Notes: a model not told the origin generated them from the sequence alone. Shown: positions 1-6,740, numbered from the stretch's first letter. The stretch: DNA of 8,404 nt from Flavobacteriales bacterium (GCA_027032855.1 JALVLX010000194.1:1-8404), one strand, 5' to 3'. Translations and numbers: made by a program.

Positions 1-1
1 G

Positions 2-499
2 GAATATGAACTGAAAAGTATTAGAGCCGGTAAAGCTTCACCGCAAATGTTAGCTCCGGTGATGGTTGACTATTACGGTACGCCTACACCTTTGTCACAA
101 GTGGCAAATGTATCGGTGCGTGATGCCCAAACTTTAACCATTCAACCTTGGGAAAAGAAAATGTTACCGGTGATTGAACGGGCGATTATCAATGCCAATT
201 TGGGTTTTGCACCCAATAATAACGGCGAAGTAGTTATCATCAATATTCCGCCTCTGACGGAAGAACGCCGTAAAAAATTAGTCAAGCAAGCTAAAGAAGA
301 AGCCGAAGTAGCCAAAGTTAGCATTCGTAATATCCGGAAAGATGCCAATAATGACATCAAAAAATTGGAAAAAGACAAGGAAATTTCTGAAGACGAATCT
401 AAAATGGCTCATGATAAAATTCAAAAACTGACAGATAAGTACATCGAAGAAGTTGATAAGCACTTAGAAAAGAAAGAAAAAGACATTATGACTGTGTAA
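2..499 (+). CDS. frr: Ribosome recycling factor, 3' part (5' end outside window)
   Basis: The product splits post-termination ribosomes together with EF-G, freeing the subunits for a new round of translation in the cytoplasm. The reading frame is open from base 2 and gives 165 residues. Family hallmarks are IRAGKASP (fragment residues about 8-15), YYGTPTPL (24-31), PPLTEERRK (83-91) and RNIRKDANNDIKKLEKDKEISEDE towards the C-terminus, which belongs to the long three-helix domain. RRF is usually about 185 residues, so only about 20 N-terminal residues are missing. The ATG at 47 is not the start, because conserved RRF sequence continues upstream of it. The stop is 21 bp before recA with no visible terminator, so cotranscription with recA is likely. 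Identity is very secure from the sequence. Confidence 0.97.
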   Translation, partial: EYELKSIRAGKASPQMLAPVMVDYYGTPTPLSQVANVSVRDAQTLTIQPWEKKMLPVIERAIINANLGFAPNNNGEVVIINIPPLTEERRKKLVKQAKEEAEVAKVSIRNIRKDANNDIKKLEKDKEISEDESKMAHDKIQKLTDKYIEEVDKHLEKKEKDIMTV

Positions 500-520
500 A
501 CAGTTTTTAAAAAAGAAAAT

Positions 521-1552
521 ATGGCAAAGAAAACAACAGATAAAAAAGCACAATCGGAAAAAGAAGCAAAGTTAAAAGCGCTGAAACTGACACTTGATAA
601 ATTGGATAAAACTTACGGCAAAGGTACCGTTATGAAAATGGGTGATGCTCCCGTTGCCGAAGTTGAAGTTATTCCTTCCGGATCATTGGGATTGGATATT
701 GCTTTGGGAGTAGGGGGGTATCCGCGCGGACGTGTAATTGAAATTTACGGACCTGAATCCTCCGGTAAGACAACTTTAGCCATACATGCCATTGCTGAAG
801 CGCAAAAAAAAGGCGGTATCGCTGCTTTTATTGATGCAGAACACGCTTTTGATCCACACTATGCCCAAAATTTAGGGGTAGATGTTGAAAATTTGATTAT
901 TTCACAACCCGATCATGGCGAGCAAGCGCTTGAAATTGTCGATAATTTGATTCGCTCAGGAGCGATTGATATAGTCGTTGTAGATTCGGTCGCCGCTTTG
1001 ACACCCAAAAGTGAGATTGAAGGTGAGATGGGTGATTCCAAAATGGGATTACACGCCCGTTTGATGTCGCAAGCCTTGCGAAAATTGACTTCTTCCATCT
1101 CTAAGACAAATTCAACGGTGATTTTTATCAACCAATTGCGTGAAAAAATAGGCGTTATGTTCGGTAATCCGGAAACGACTACCGGTGGTAATGCTTTGAA
1201 ATTTTATGCCTCACAACGTTTGGACGTGCGTAAATCAACGGCTATTAAAGACTCGCAAGGTAATGTTATGGGTAACAAAACCCGCGTCAAAGTGGTGAAA
1301 AACAAAGTGGCACCGCCATTTAAAATTGCCGAATTTGATATTATGTACGGACAAGGTATTTCTAAAGTAGGTGAAATACTGGATAAGGCAGTTGAATTCG
1401 ATATTATTAAAAAAAGCGGGTCGTGGTTTAGTTACGGTGACACCAAACTCGGACAAGGACGTGATGCCGTTAAAAGTCTCATTGCCGACAATCCGGAGCT
1501 AATGCAAGAACTGGAAACTAAAATTTACGAAGTACTGAATCAAGATAAATAG
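521..1552 (+). CDS. recA: RecA recombinase
   Basis: RecA forms ATP-dependent filaments on single-stranded DNA, drives homologous recombination and repair, and acts as co-protease for LexA where that exists. The 343 residues carry the Walker A motif GPESSGKT (77-84), the catalytic glutamate in FIDAEHAF (E107, equivalent to E. coli E96), Walker B IVVVD (151-155), DNA loop L1 around [10 protein letters not shown] (164-173), and loop L2 with the ATP-sensing NQ (204-205) and [13 protein letters not shown] (211-223). A lysine-rich N-terminal stretch of about 30 residues precedes the core. The C-terminus is shorter than in E. coli and lacks its strongly acidic tail. The ATG is preceded only by an A-rich stretch and no Shine-Dalgarno, as expected in Bacteroidota. 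The 21-bp gap to frr shows no operator-like palindrome, so an own SOS-type control is not evident. comF follows after 18 bp. Confidence 0.99.
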   Translation: MAKKTTDKKAQSEKEAKLKALKLTLDKLDKTYGKGTVMKMGDAPVAEVEVIPSGSLGLDIALGVGGYPRGRVIEIYGPESSGKTTLAIHAIAEAQKKGGIAAFIDAEHAFDPHYAQNLGVDVENLIISQPDHGEQALEIVDNLIRSGAIDIVVVDSVAALTPKSEIEGEMGDSKMGLHARLMSQALRKLTSSISKTNSTVIFINQLREKIGVMFGNPETTTGGNALKFYASQRLDVRKSTAIKDSQGNVMGNKTRVKVVKNKVAPPFKIAEFDIMYGQGISKVGEILDKAVEFDIIKKSGSWFSYGDTKLGQGRDAVKSLIADNPELMQELETKIYEVLNQDK

Positions 1553-1570
1553 ACACGCAGTAAGATACAG

Positions 1571-2281
1571 ATGTTTCTGATAAAATATTTTAAACGGGGA
1601 TATAAAGGTGTGTTAAACATTTTGTATCCCCGTTTATGTTTGAGTTGCAATAATGTATTACACGATTGCGAACAAGACGTATGTCATCATTGCCTGTCGG
1701 GATTACAATTGACCGGCTTTGATTACCGGGAAAATAATCCTGTTTATGAAAAACTATCCGCTATTGTAAATATTGAAAGCGCCACCGTTTTGTTTTTGTT
1801 TGACAAATCCGGAATTGTACAAAAACTAATACATAATTTAAAATACAACAACAGCCCCGAAACCGGCGCGTTTTTTGCCAATTCTGCTATTGATTATCTT
1901 TCAAATCCGGGATTTTTTACGGACATTGATTACATTGTTCCGGTACCTTTACATCCCAAAAAACAACGTTTGCGCGGATACAATCAAATGACGGAATTTG
2001 GCAGAAACTTAGGAAACTATTTTGGTGTTCCTTACACTGAGAAGATTTTATTACGACAAATTCACACAGAATCTCAAACTAAAAAAAATGCTTTGCAACG
2101 TCGTGAGAATGTCAAAAATGCTTTTAAAATAGCAGAAGCTGAAAAATACAAAGGCAAACATTTTGTCATTATTGACGATGTAATCACAACCGGTGCTACA
2201 ATTGAAGCTTGTGCCGAAACCATTTTATACAACATACCCGGAGCCAAAGTCAGCGTTTTGGCATTGACCATGGTTTTGTAA
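1571..2281 (+). CDS. comF: ComF-family phosphoribosyltransferase-like protein
   Basis: This 236-residue protein matches the ComF/ComFC family, whose members help bring single-stranded DNA into the cell during natural transformation in several bacteria; in other lineages the role is unknown. In order: a four-cysteine zinc-binding head (C23, C26, C38, C41, with an extra C33) after the family signature LYPRLC (18-23), then the type I phosphoribosyltransferase fold with PVPLHPKKQRLRGYNQ (124-139), a QTKKNALQRREN segment (169-180) and the PRPP loop VIIDDVITTGAT (199-210) with acidic D202/D203. Length is normal and no residue of the loop is missing. It starts 18 bp after recA and probably shares its transcript; the pairing fits DNA uptake followed by recombination, which is inference. 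Its first codons contain a strong hairpin (see 1591-1636). It converges on the protease gene with 32 bp between stops. Confidence 0.93.
   Translation: MFLIKYFKRGYKGVLNILYPRLCLSCNNVLHDCEQDVCHHCLSGLQLTGFDYRENNPVYEKLSAIVNIESATVLFLFDKSGIVQKLIHNLKYNNSPETGAFFANSAIDYLSNPGFFTDIDYIVPVPLHPKKQRLRGYNQMTEFGRNLGNYFGVPYTEKILLRQIHTESQTKKNALQRRENVKNAFKIAEAEKYKGKHFVIIDDVITTGATIEACAETILYNIPGAKVSVLALTMVL
1591..1636 (+). other. Strong inverted repeat in the first codons of comF
   Basis: TAAACGGGGATA at 1591-1602 is the exact reverse complement of TATCCCCGTTTA at 1625-1636. The RNA stem can be extended inward by five more pairs (1603-1607 with 1620-1624, two of them G-U), leaving a 12-nt loop. It covers codons 7-22 of comF, starting 20 nt after the start codon. 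No T-tract follows on either strand, so it is not a standard terminator. It could damp translation or stabilise the message. Part of the right arm encodes the conserved PRLC, so some of the match may be coding coincidence. Confidence 0.6.
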
Positions 2282-2313
2282 TTACCGAAACAATAAGCAA
2301 AGGTTAACCGTCT

Positions 2314-3579
2314 TTACAAGGCTTCCAATATTTGCATTTTCTTTTCGTGATATTCGGCTTCGGTAATCAGCTCCATATTGTACAACTCTTTCAACTTTTT
2401 CAATTTATCCACAATATTGTTCGTTTGTCGTTTTTCAGCATCCGGAATATCTATAGTTTCTTCATTGGCTTGTGTTGAGGATTGAATTACTTGTACCGGA
2501 TTTTCTTCAAGATTTTTACTTTCAATTGACATTTCACAGCCAAATTTGGTTCTGAAAAAATCATCTAATTCATCTGCTTTTAAAATTAATTCCTTGACAT
2601 ATTTTTTTATTTCATCTTTTCTGTTGGAATAAATATCAGACAGATGCGTACGATATGAAATGAAAATTTTGTTCTTGTAAATTGACAATTGATACGGCGG
2701 AACGGGATTGCTGTTGATATAGGTTAGCAAATCGTTTAAATCTCCTTTGGGCAATTTGTTTAAGGGTGAAGTTGCAAACAAATAATTGTTGTTGTTAGTC
2801 GTAAAAATTCGTACTAATGCCGAACCCTGATGAAACTCCCAAAAATCGCGACCTGCCCGACAAAGTACCGGATTTTGCCCTAATTCTTCCAAAGCTTCTT
2901 CAGTAAAAACGGCAAAATGCGACTTTTCAAACTCCTCAAATACAGACGGATTAATTTGTGCGCCACAATGTGGACAAAATTCCGTTTCTTCTTCAATATA
3001 ATTATCACAAGAATTACATTTTAACCGGTATTTGTTATCGTTAAATGTAAAATCATTGATTTCTTTGATAACATCCGTATGTTTTATGCCGAAACCAACA
3101 TTGTCAGCTTGCGTAAATTTGGATGTGGTAACTGCCACTAAATAGCCGTCTTCGTCTAACATAGGACCACCTGAATTACCGGGATTAACCGCGGCGTCAG
3201 TTTGAATATAATTTCTACCGTTCATCGGTTGGTTATTGGATGATACAATACCTTCGGTAACGGTAAAGGGCATACCAAACGGAAACCCGTTGATATAAAC
3301 TTTTTGCATATTTTCTACGGTTTTACCGGCATCTATCTTAATAGTACCGGGTCTGTTTTTTAAATCATCAACGTTTAAAAAAGCCAAATCCACTTCGGGA
3401 TTGACCATGACGACTTGCGCTACATAGCGGTTCATATCCTGATCTTCTACGGCTACGGTTTTACTACCTTCTACTACGTGATAATTGGTAATAACAAAGT
3501 CGTGTCCGGCAACTTTAAATCCGGTACCGCTACCGCCGGAAGTGATGATTTTATAAATGGAATTTTTGAGGTTTTTCAT
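2314..3579 (-). CDS. Cytoplasmic trypsin-like (S1C/HtrA-type) serine protease with zinc ribbon, YbjN-like and SHOCT-like regions
   Basis: The 421 residues fall into four parts. Residues 1-180 are a trypsin-like protease core of the HtrA/DegP type: oxyanion-side start SGGSGTGF (14-21), TNYHVV with catalytic H34, PEVDLAFL with D64, and VNPGNSGGPM with S136, so the triad is intact. Residues 188-205 form a zinc ribbon with CNSC and CPHC pairs. Residues about 220-350 look like a YbjN/type-III-chaperone fold (helix, strands, then LLTYINSNPVPPYQLSIY and a final helix); this is a weak, shape-based call. Residues 390-421 (DKLKKLKELYNMELITEAEY...) match a SHOCT short C-terminal domain. There is no signal peptide, membrane segment or PDZ domain, unlike periplasmic HtrA, so the protein should act in the cytosol. 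Substrates are unknown. It lies downstream of the YbjN-like gene on the same strand, separated by 186 bp of repeats. Protease identity is firm; the middle domain is inference. Confidence 0.85.
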   Translation of the reverse strand: MKNLKNSIYKIITSGGSGTGFKVAGHDFVITNYHVVEGSKTVAVEDQDMNRYVAQVVMVNPEVDLAFLNVDDLKNRPGTIKIDAGKTVENMQKVYINGFPFGMPFTVTEGIVSSNNQPMNGRNYIQTDAAVNPGNSGGPMLDEDGYLVAVTTSKFTQADNVGFGIKHTDVIKEINDFTFNDNKYRLKCNSCDNYIEEETEFCPHCGAQINPSVFEEFEKSHFAVFTEEALEELGQNPVLCRAGRDFWEFHQGSALVRIFTTNNNNYLFATSPLNKLPKGDLNDLLTYINSNPVPPYQLSIYKNKIFISYRTHLSDIYSNRKDEIKKYVKELILKADELDDFFRTKFGCEMSIESKNLEENPVQVIQSSTQANEETIDIPDAEKRQTNNIVDKLKKLKELYNMELITEAEYHEKKMQILEAL

Positions 3580-3581
3580 GA

Positions 3582-3703
3582 TTGGTTATTTGATGATATG
3601 GTTATTTGGTTATTAGATGTCGGGTGTCCGATGTCGGATGTTAAATCTAATTTCTAAAATCTAAAATCTAATTTTTATTATTGGTTATTTGATGTCGGGT
3701 GTC
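3582..3703. repeat. Cluster of short direct repeats between the YbjN-like and protease genes
   Basis: Two 23-bp units at 3606-3628 and 3681-3703 differ at one position (core GGTTATTNGATGTCGGGTGT), and a shorter copy of the left part lies at 3582-3596. Between the long copies, AAATCTAATTT occurs at 3643-3653 and again at 3664-3674, with the heptamer CTAAAAT in tandem at 3654-3667. A further degenerate GATGTCGG lies at 3630-3637. The block ends 2 bp before the protease start codon, so it forms the leader of that gene. No TAnnTTTG box is visible on the minus strand here. The style resembles dispersed intergenic repeats of Bacteroidota, which is recollection and not checked. Confidence 0.75.
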
Positions 3704-3730
3704 ATTTTCAATTATCTCTTATCCCTAATC

Positions 3731-3758
3731 AGACGCACAATTGTGCGTCTCTACGCAC
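3731..3758. repeat. Perfect 20-bp palindrome with overlapping alternative hairpin
   Basis: AGACGCACAATTGTGCGTCT (3731-3750) is a perfect palindrome with 10-bp arms and no spacer. Its right arm can instead pair in GTGCGT (3743-3748) / ACGCAC (3753-3758) with a 4-nt loop. It begins 7 bp beyond the stop codon of the YbjN-like gene, where it could stop or stabilise that transcript; no T-tract follows on the minus strand, so a simple intrinsic terminator is not supported. The trailing CTAC suggests one side of a longer repeat unit ending GTCTCTAC. Confidence 0.7.
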
Positions 3759-3765
3759 TTCTTTC

Positions 3766-4947
3766 TTAACTGAATAATTTTGAAAAGAAACCTTTGTCTT
3801 CTTCATCTTTCTTCTTTTCTTTTTGGTTTATTTCAGCATTGTACATTTTGTAAAATAATTCTATCAATTTAGGAGCGGCTTCTTCAGGTTCAAGCCCAGA
3901 CACACTTTCCAAAACTTCATAAATGGCTTTTTTGTAACTGTCTTCCAAATTGTAATCATATATTAAACGCAAAAACAGGTATTGCAAAAAATAGGACAAA
4001 TTAAAATATCTTTCGTTTTTTTCACCTTCTTGTACGGTTTTTAAACTATTACTTAACCTATCTGTAATAATTTGCTCACTACTACGCCAACGCAACGAGA
4101 TAAACTGGTCGGCGTGATAGACATTCTTCATTATTTCTTCGCGTGATTTATCCAAGAGTTTTTTCATAAAATTGACACCTTTGTCCACACGGTATTTAAA
4201 ATCTAAATCGTAATCGGTCATCAACGAAATAATGTAGATAAGGTCTGAACGCAGTTTTCCGTGAACGTAAGGCATATTGGATATCTTCAAAAACGAAATA
4301 ACTAAAATGTCCCAAATATAATCGTCCCAACGTTTTTCTTTAAAAAGTTCGGTATAATTTTTATAGTCTTCAAAGATGTCACTGATTTGTTGCCAAACTT
4401 TGTCTTTTTCTTCTTGGCTTAATTCGGTATAATTAGGCTTGTGTATAAATTCAGCTTTGTAATTATCTACAAACTCATCATCGTATTTATCGGCAAAAAG
4501 GGCAACATTTCTGATGATGTCATATACTTTATTGGGTTGTGCCAGTTCAATAGGCATCTCATATTCAAAATGCAATTCGTTGTCTTTCAGATGAATTTGT
4601 TCCAAGCGTAAGGGCGAGAAATTCACTTCGGCAACCCGTCGCAACAAGGCAACACGGTTTGTTTTGTCGCCGATACGCAAAAATGGTGCTCTGATGCAAA
4701 AAGTTGTACCGGTAATTTTGAGATGAATTTCGGCAGAGCCTTGCATTTGAACTATTTCGATGTCACCTTCCGTTTTTTTATCGTCGATCAAATTCGGATT
4801 GATATAATTGATGACATTGATAACGGATTTTTTATAGTCTTTTTCGTCAAAAGCTTCTACGCTTGTGTCCCAGTAATCGATGTTACTTTCGGGGTCGTCA
4901 ATTTTGGCAATGGGTCTGACATATTTTGGGAGTACATTTTCTATCAT
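3766..4947 (-). CDS. YbjN/type-III-chaperone-like protein of unknown function with helical C-terminal part
   Basis: I do not recognise this 393-residue protein as a named family member. Residues about 28-160 have the pattern of a YbjN/type III secretion chaperone-like domain: a first helix (WDTSVEAFDEKDYKKSVINV), a strand pair (EIVQMQGSAEIHLKI, TTFCIRAPFL), a helix and strand (LLRRVAEVNFSPLRLEQIHL then NELHFEYEMP), and a closing helix ending in ALFADKYDDEF. Residues about 175-370 are predicted mostly helical and rich in aromatic and charged residues. A lysine/acid linker (375-385) leads to the tail GFFSKLFS (386-393), a short amphipathic motif that could dock to a partner or membrane. There is no signal peptide or membrane span. 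The gene starts 7 bp after the stop of the C69 peptidase, a strong sign of translational coupling, and precedes the protease, which may hold a related domain. A chaperone or adaptor role is a guess from fold resemblance. Confidence 0.75.
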   Translation of the reverse strand: MIENVLPKYVRPIAKIDDPESNIDYWDTSVEAFDEKDYKKSVINVINYINPNLIDDKKTEGDIEIVQMQGSAEIHLKITGTTFCIRAPFLRIGDKTNRVALLRRVAEVNFSPLRLEQIHLKDNELHFEYEMPIELAQPNKVYDIIRNVALFADKYDDEFVDNYKAEFIHKPNYTELSQEEKDKVWQQISDIFEDYKNYTELFKEKRWDDYIWDILVISFLKISNMPYVHGKLRSDLIYIISLMTDYDLDFKYRVDKGVNFMKKLLDKSREEIMKNVYHADQFISLRWRSSEQIITDRLSNSLKTVQEGEKNERYFNLSYFLQYLFLRLIYDYNLEDSYKKAIYEVLESVSGLEPEEAAPKLIELFYKMYNAEINQKEKKKDEEDKGFFSKLFS

Positions 4948-4954
4948 TTTTGTT

Positions 4955-6361
4955 TTATTTAAATTGTGAATGTATCAAATAATCAAAAAACGCTTCAAGT
5001 TCTTGTCCTATTATTTCATTATTCATTTTATATTTATCAAAAAGTTTTTGTTCTGTATATTTTTGTTTTTTTAATAAAGCTTTTTCTTGCTTTTCAATTG
5101 TTTTTTTTCGTTTTTTGATACGGGAAGCATACTTTTTATCTATTTTTTTGGCATCTTTGACAAATGTATTAAAAAAATGCTTTTTGTTGCGTTTAAATTT
5201 GTCAAAATGCTGTTGCAGTGCCGATTGATAATCTGTAAAATTATTCAAATCGCCTGAAAAATGTCCGATGCCGTTGTACAAAGGTACAAACGTATGGGTG
5301 CATGGGTGTACAAAAGAAATCCAAATAGGGTTTAAAGCATCCGGAACATAGTCGCGAAGTTGTGCCACAAAACCGTACTGCGTACTATGGGCACAGATAG
5401 CGCGGTGTGTTTTGTGAGGCGAGCCCAATGAATAATCTTTACTTTTATCCAGTTCGGTTCCTTCAAAATGCGAACGTAAAACACGAAATAAATCAGGCAA
5501 CTTGATTAAATCTTTAGTATAAAAAGAAAACGGCAACGTGTCGGTAATGGCATATTTGGTATCAGCCAATCTGTTGATAGCATCCCAATGCCGTTCTGTG
5601 TTTACCGGATGTGTCAAACTGTTATCTGCACCATAAGCCAATCTAAAATTAAAACCGGCATCATCACCTTCATACCACCGGCGTTTGCGCGCATAGTCTA
5701 TGATATCTTTAGAGCCGTAAAAATTTAAAGTGTCTTTTAAATTAATCTTACCAATCGTATAGTAATTGGGAATGATTGCCACTTGTTCGTCCGGCACACG
5801 TTGCGCTACCCAATGTTTGCCGTTGACCGCTGCCAACATCCAAGCTTCATTTTTATCGGCGATGCTATAAGTACGACCTGACGAAGCGTAACCATACTTT
5901 TCTATCAATTTTCCGCCTATTTTGACCGCTTCCCGTGCGGTTTTGGCTTGCAAAGCAATGGCTCTGCGAAACCAGTAACCGATACCACCATCGGTCAATT
6001 CCGGCTCATCTTCTTTGGAACGACAGGCATCCGATACGATAGTAACCCCGTATTCATTTTGGTAGGAATCTGAAAATTCCATACCCGGCATTTCCAACCA
6101 AATCGTAGCATAAGTAGTAGGAGAGAGACGTAATGTACCTCCGTTTTTCATCTTTACCTCTATAGAATCTTTATTTTCAACGCGTGGCACTTTGTACAGA
6201 TTGACAGTTTGTTTGCCACCGTCATCTTCATTGTGCGCCAGCATAACCGATTCGTCATCTGTAGCATATTTGCCGGCTAATACCGTAAAACAATTGAAAT
6301 TATCTTGCGCAAAAACTTGAAAAGACAACAAAAAAAGACCGGCAAAAATAAAAGATTTCAT
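4955..6361 (-). CDS. Secreted C69-family dipeptidase
   Basis: Peptidase family C69 enzymes are N-terminal nucleophile hydrolases that cleave dipeptides and related amides. With the ATG at 6361 the protein has 468 residues. It begins with a signal peptide (MKSFIFAGLFLLSFQVFA, then QDNFNC), so it should act in the periplasm or outside. C24 is the expected nucleophile, exposed after removal of a short propeptide. Family sequence follows: LAHNEDD (42-48), GGIGYWFRRAIAL (125-137), AKTAREAVKIGGKLIEKYGY (139-158), ADKNEAWMLA (168-177) and RVPDEQVAIIPN (188-199). The last 80 residues are very lysine-rich and probably coiled. A longer frame opens with GTG at 6448, but its first codons lie inside the terminal repeat of a mobile element and it would bury the signal peptide, so I prefer 6361. 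The stop is 7 bp before the YbjN-like gene, indicating one transcript. Confidence 0.9.
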   Translation of the reverse strand: MKSFIFAGLFLLSFQVFAQDNFNCFTVLAGKYATDDESVMLAHNEDDGGKQTVNLYKVPRVENKDSIEVKMKNGGTLRLSPTTYATIWLEMPGMEFSDSYQNEYGVTIVSDACRSKEDEPELTDGGIGYWFRRAIALQAKTAREAVKIGGKLIEKYGYASSGRTYSIADKNEAWMLAAVNGKHWVAQRVPDEQVAIIPNYYTIGKINLKDTLNFYGSKDIIDYARKRRWYEGDDAGFNFRLAYGADNSLTHPVNTERHWDAINRLADTKYAITDTLPFSFYTKDLIKLPDLFRVLRSHFEGTELDKSKDYSLGSPHKTHRAICAHSTQYGFVAQLRDYVPDALNPIWISFVHPCTHTFVPLYNGIGHFSGDLNNFTDYQSALQQHFDKFKRNKKHFFNTFVKDAKKIDKKYASRIKKRKKTIEKQEKALLKKQKYTEQKLFDKYKMNNEIIGQELEAFFDYLIHSQFK

Positions 6362-6385
6362 ATTGAAGGCAATATAGATTGGGAA

Positions 6386-6393
6386 CAAATTTA
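6386..6393 (-). promoter_or_regulatory. Candidate -7 promoter box for the C69 peptidase gene
   Basis: Read on the minus strand this is TAAATTTG, a full match to the Bacteroidota -7 consensus TAnnTTTG. It lies 25 bp upstream of the ATG at 6361, giving a leader of roughly 17-20 nt. No convincing -33 TTTG/TTG is seen at 17-23 bp upstream. The mobile element ends only 42 bp upstream of the box, so upstream activating sequence was probably displaced. Confidence 0.45.
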
Positions 6394-6424
6394 CAAAAAT
6401 CATTTGAACTAATAATATGTATTG

Positions 6425-6434
6425 AAAATGGAAA
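6425..6434. repeat. Target-site duplication, left copy
   Basis: AAAATGGAAA at 6425-6434 is repeated exactly at 6731-6740, immediately outside the two terminal inverted repeats of the element. One more G (6424 and 6730) may belong to the duplication, giving 11 bp, in which case the inverted repeat shrinks to 13 bp. Confidence 0.88.
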
Positions 6435-6730
6435 CAGGGCAAACGCACTATAAAAATTATAATATTTCTTTTAGCCCCGGAGGGGCATTCTGTTTGTAGA
6501 ATATAATGACATCACAATCCAATAAAGCCCCATCGGGGCAACCTAATAAAATTATCAATAATGCACGTTACAGGTCGCTCCTATGGAGCTATTCGTCATC
6601 GTTAATTTGCCTTACTACAAACAGTACGCTCCTACTGAGCTGATATTAAGGAATTTGCAAGTAATTATATTTGATTAAATTAACATTTAATAAAATTACT
6701 AAATAAAACATATATGGTGCGTTTGCCCTG
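6435..6730. mobile_element. 296-bp MITE-like non-autonomous element
   Basis: The ends are CAGGGCAAACGCAC (6435-6448) and its exact reverse complement GTGCGTTTGCCCTG (6717-6730), flanked by a 10-11 bp direct repeat: the hallmarks of an inserted transposable element. There is no transposase and no plausible coding frame, so it must be moved in trans. Inside are nested symmetric parts: GCCCC-gga-GGGGC (6474-6486), CTGTTTGTAG (6490-6499), GCCCC-atc-GGGGC (6527-6539), GCTCC-tat-GGAGC (6577-6589), CTACAAACAG (6615-6624, pairing with 6490-6499) and the weaker GCTC-ctact-GAGC (6628-6640). The stretch 6641-6716 is very AT-rich. A target duplication of this size is seen in IS4-type families, but family assignment is a guess. 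It sits between divergent promoters and has split their shared upstream region. Confidence 0.85.
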
Positions 6731-6740
6731 AAAATGGAAA
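6731..6740. repeat. Target-site duplication, right copy
   Basis: AAAATGGAAA, identical to 6425-6434. Perfect identity of both copies and of both terminal repeats suggests a fairly recent insertion. The uninterrupted site would read ...TATTGAAAATGGAAAGAAA.... Confidence 0.88.

Noticed and set aside
142..463. Two minus-strand frames opposite frr
   Set aside because: They lie wholly opposite conserved RRF coding sequence and show no family features.
913..1456. Two minus-strand frames opposite recA
   Set aside because: They are shadows of the highly conserved recA gene, with no promoter or domain signal.
2074..2271. Minus-strand frame opposite the comF 3' end
   Set aside because: It is complementary to the conserved PRPP-loop region; no independent evidence.
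2302..2309. Palindrome GGTTAACC between comF and the protease gene as a terminator
   Set aside because: Eight bases with no loop and no T-tract; too short to support termination.
3415..3657. Plus-strand 80-codon frame across the protease start and repeat block
   Set aside because: It is antisense to the protease N-terminus and then reads through short repeats.
4723..4962. Plus-strand 79-codon frame opposite the start of the YbjN-like gene
   Set aside because: It is an antisense shadow made of hydrophobic codons complementary to charged ones; no supporting context.
6435..6730. CRISPR array or riboswitch as explanation of the repeated hairpins
   Set aside because: There are no regular equal-length repeats and spacers, and the block is bounded by terminal inverted repeats and a target duplication.
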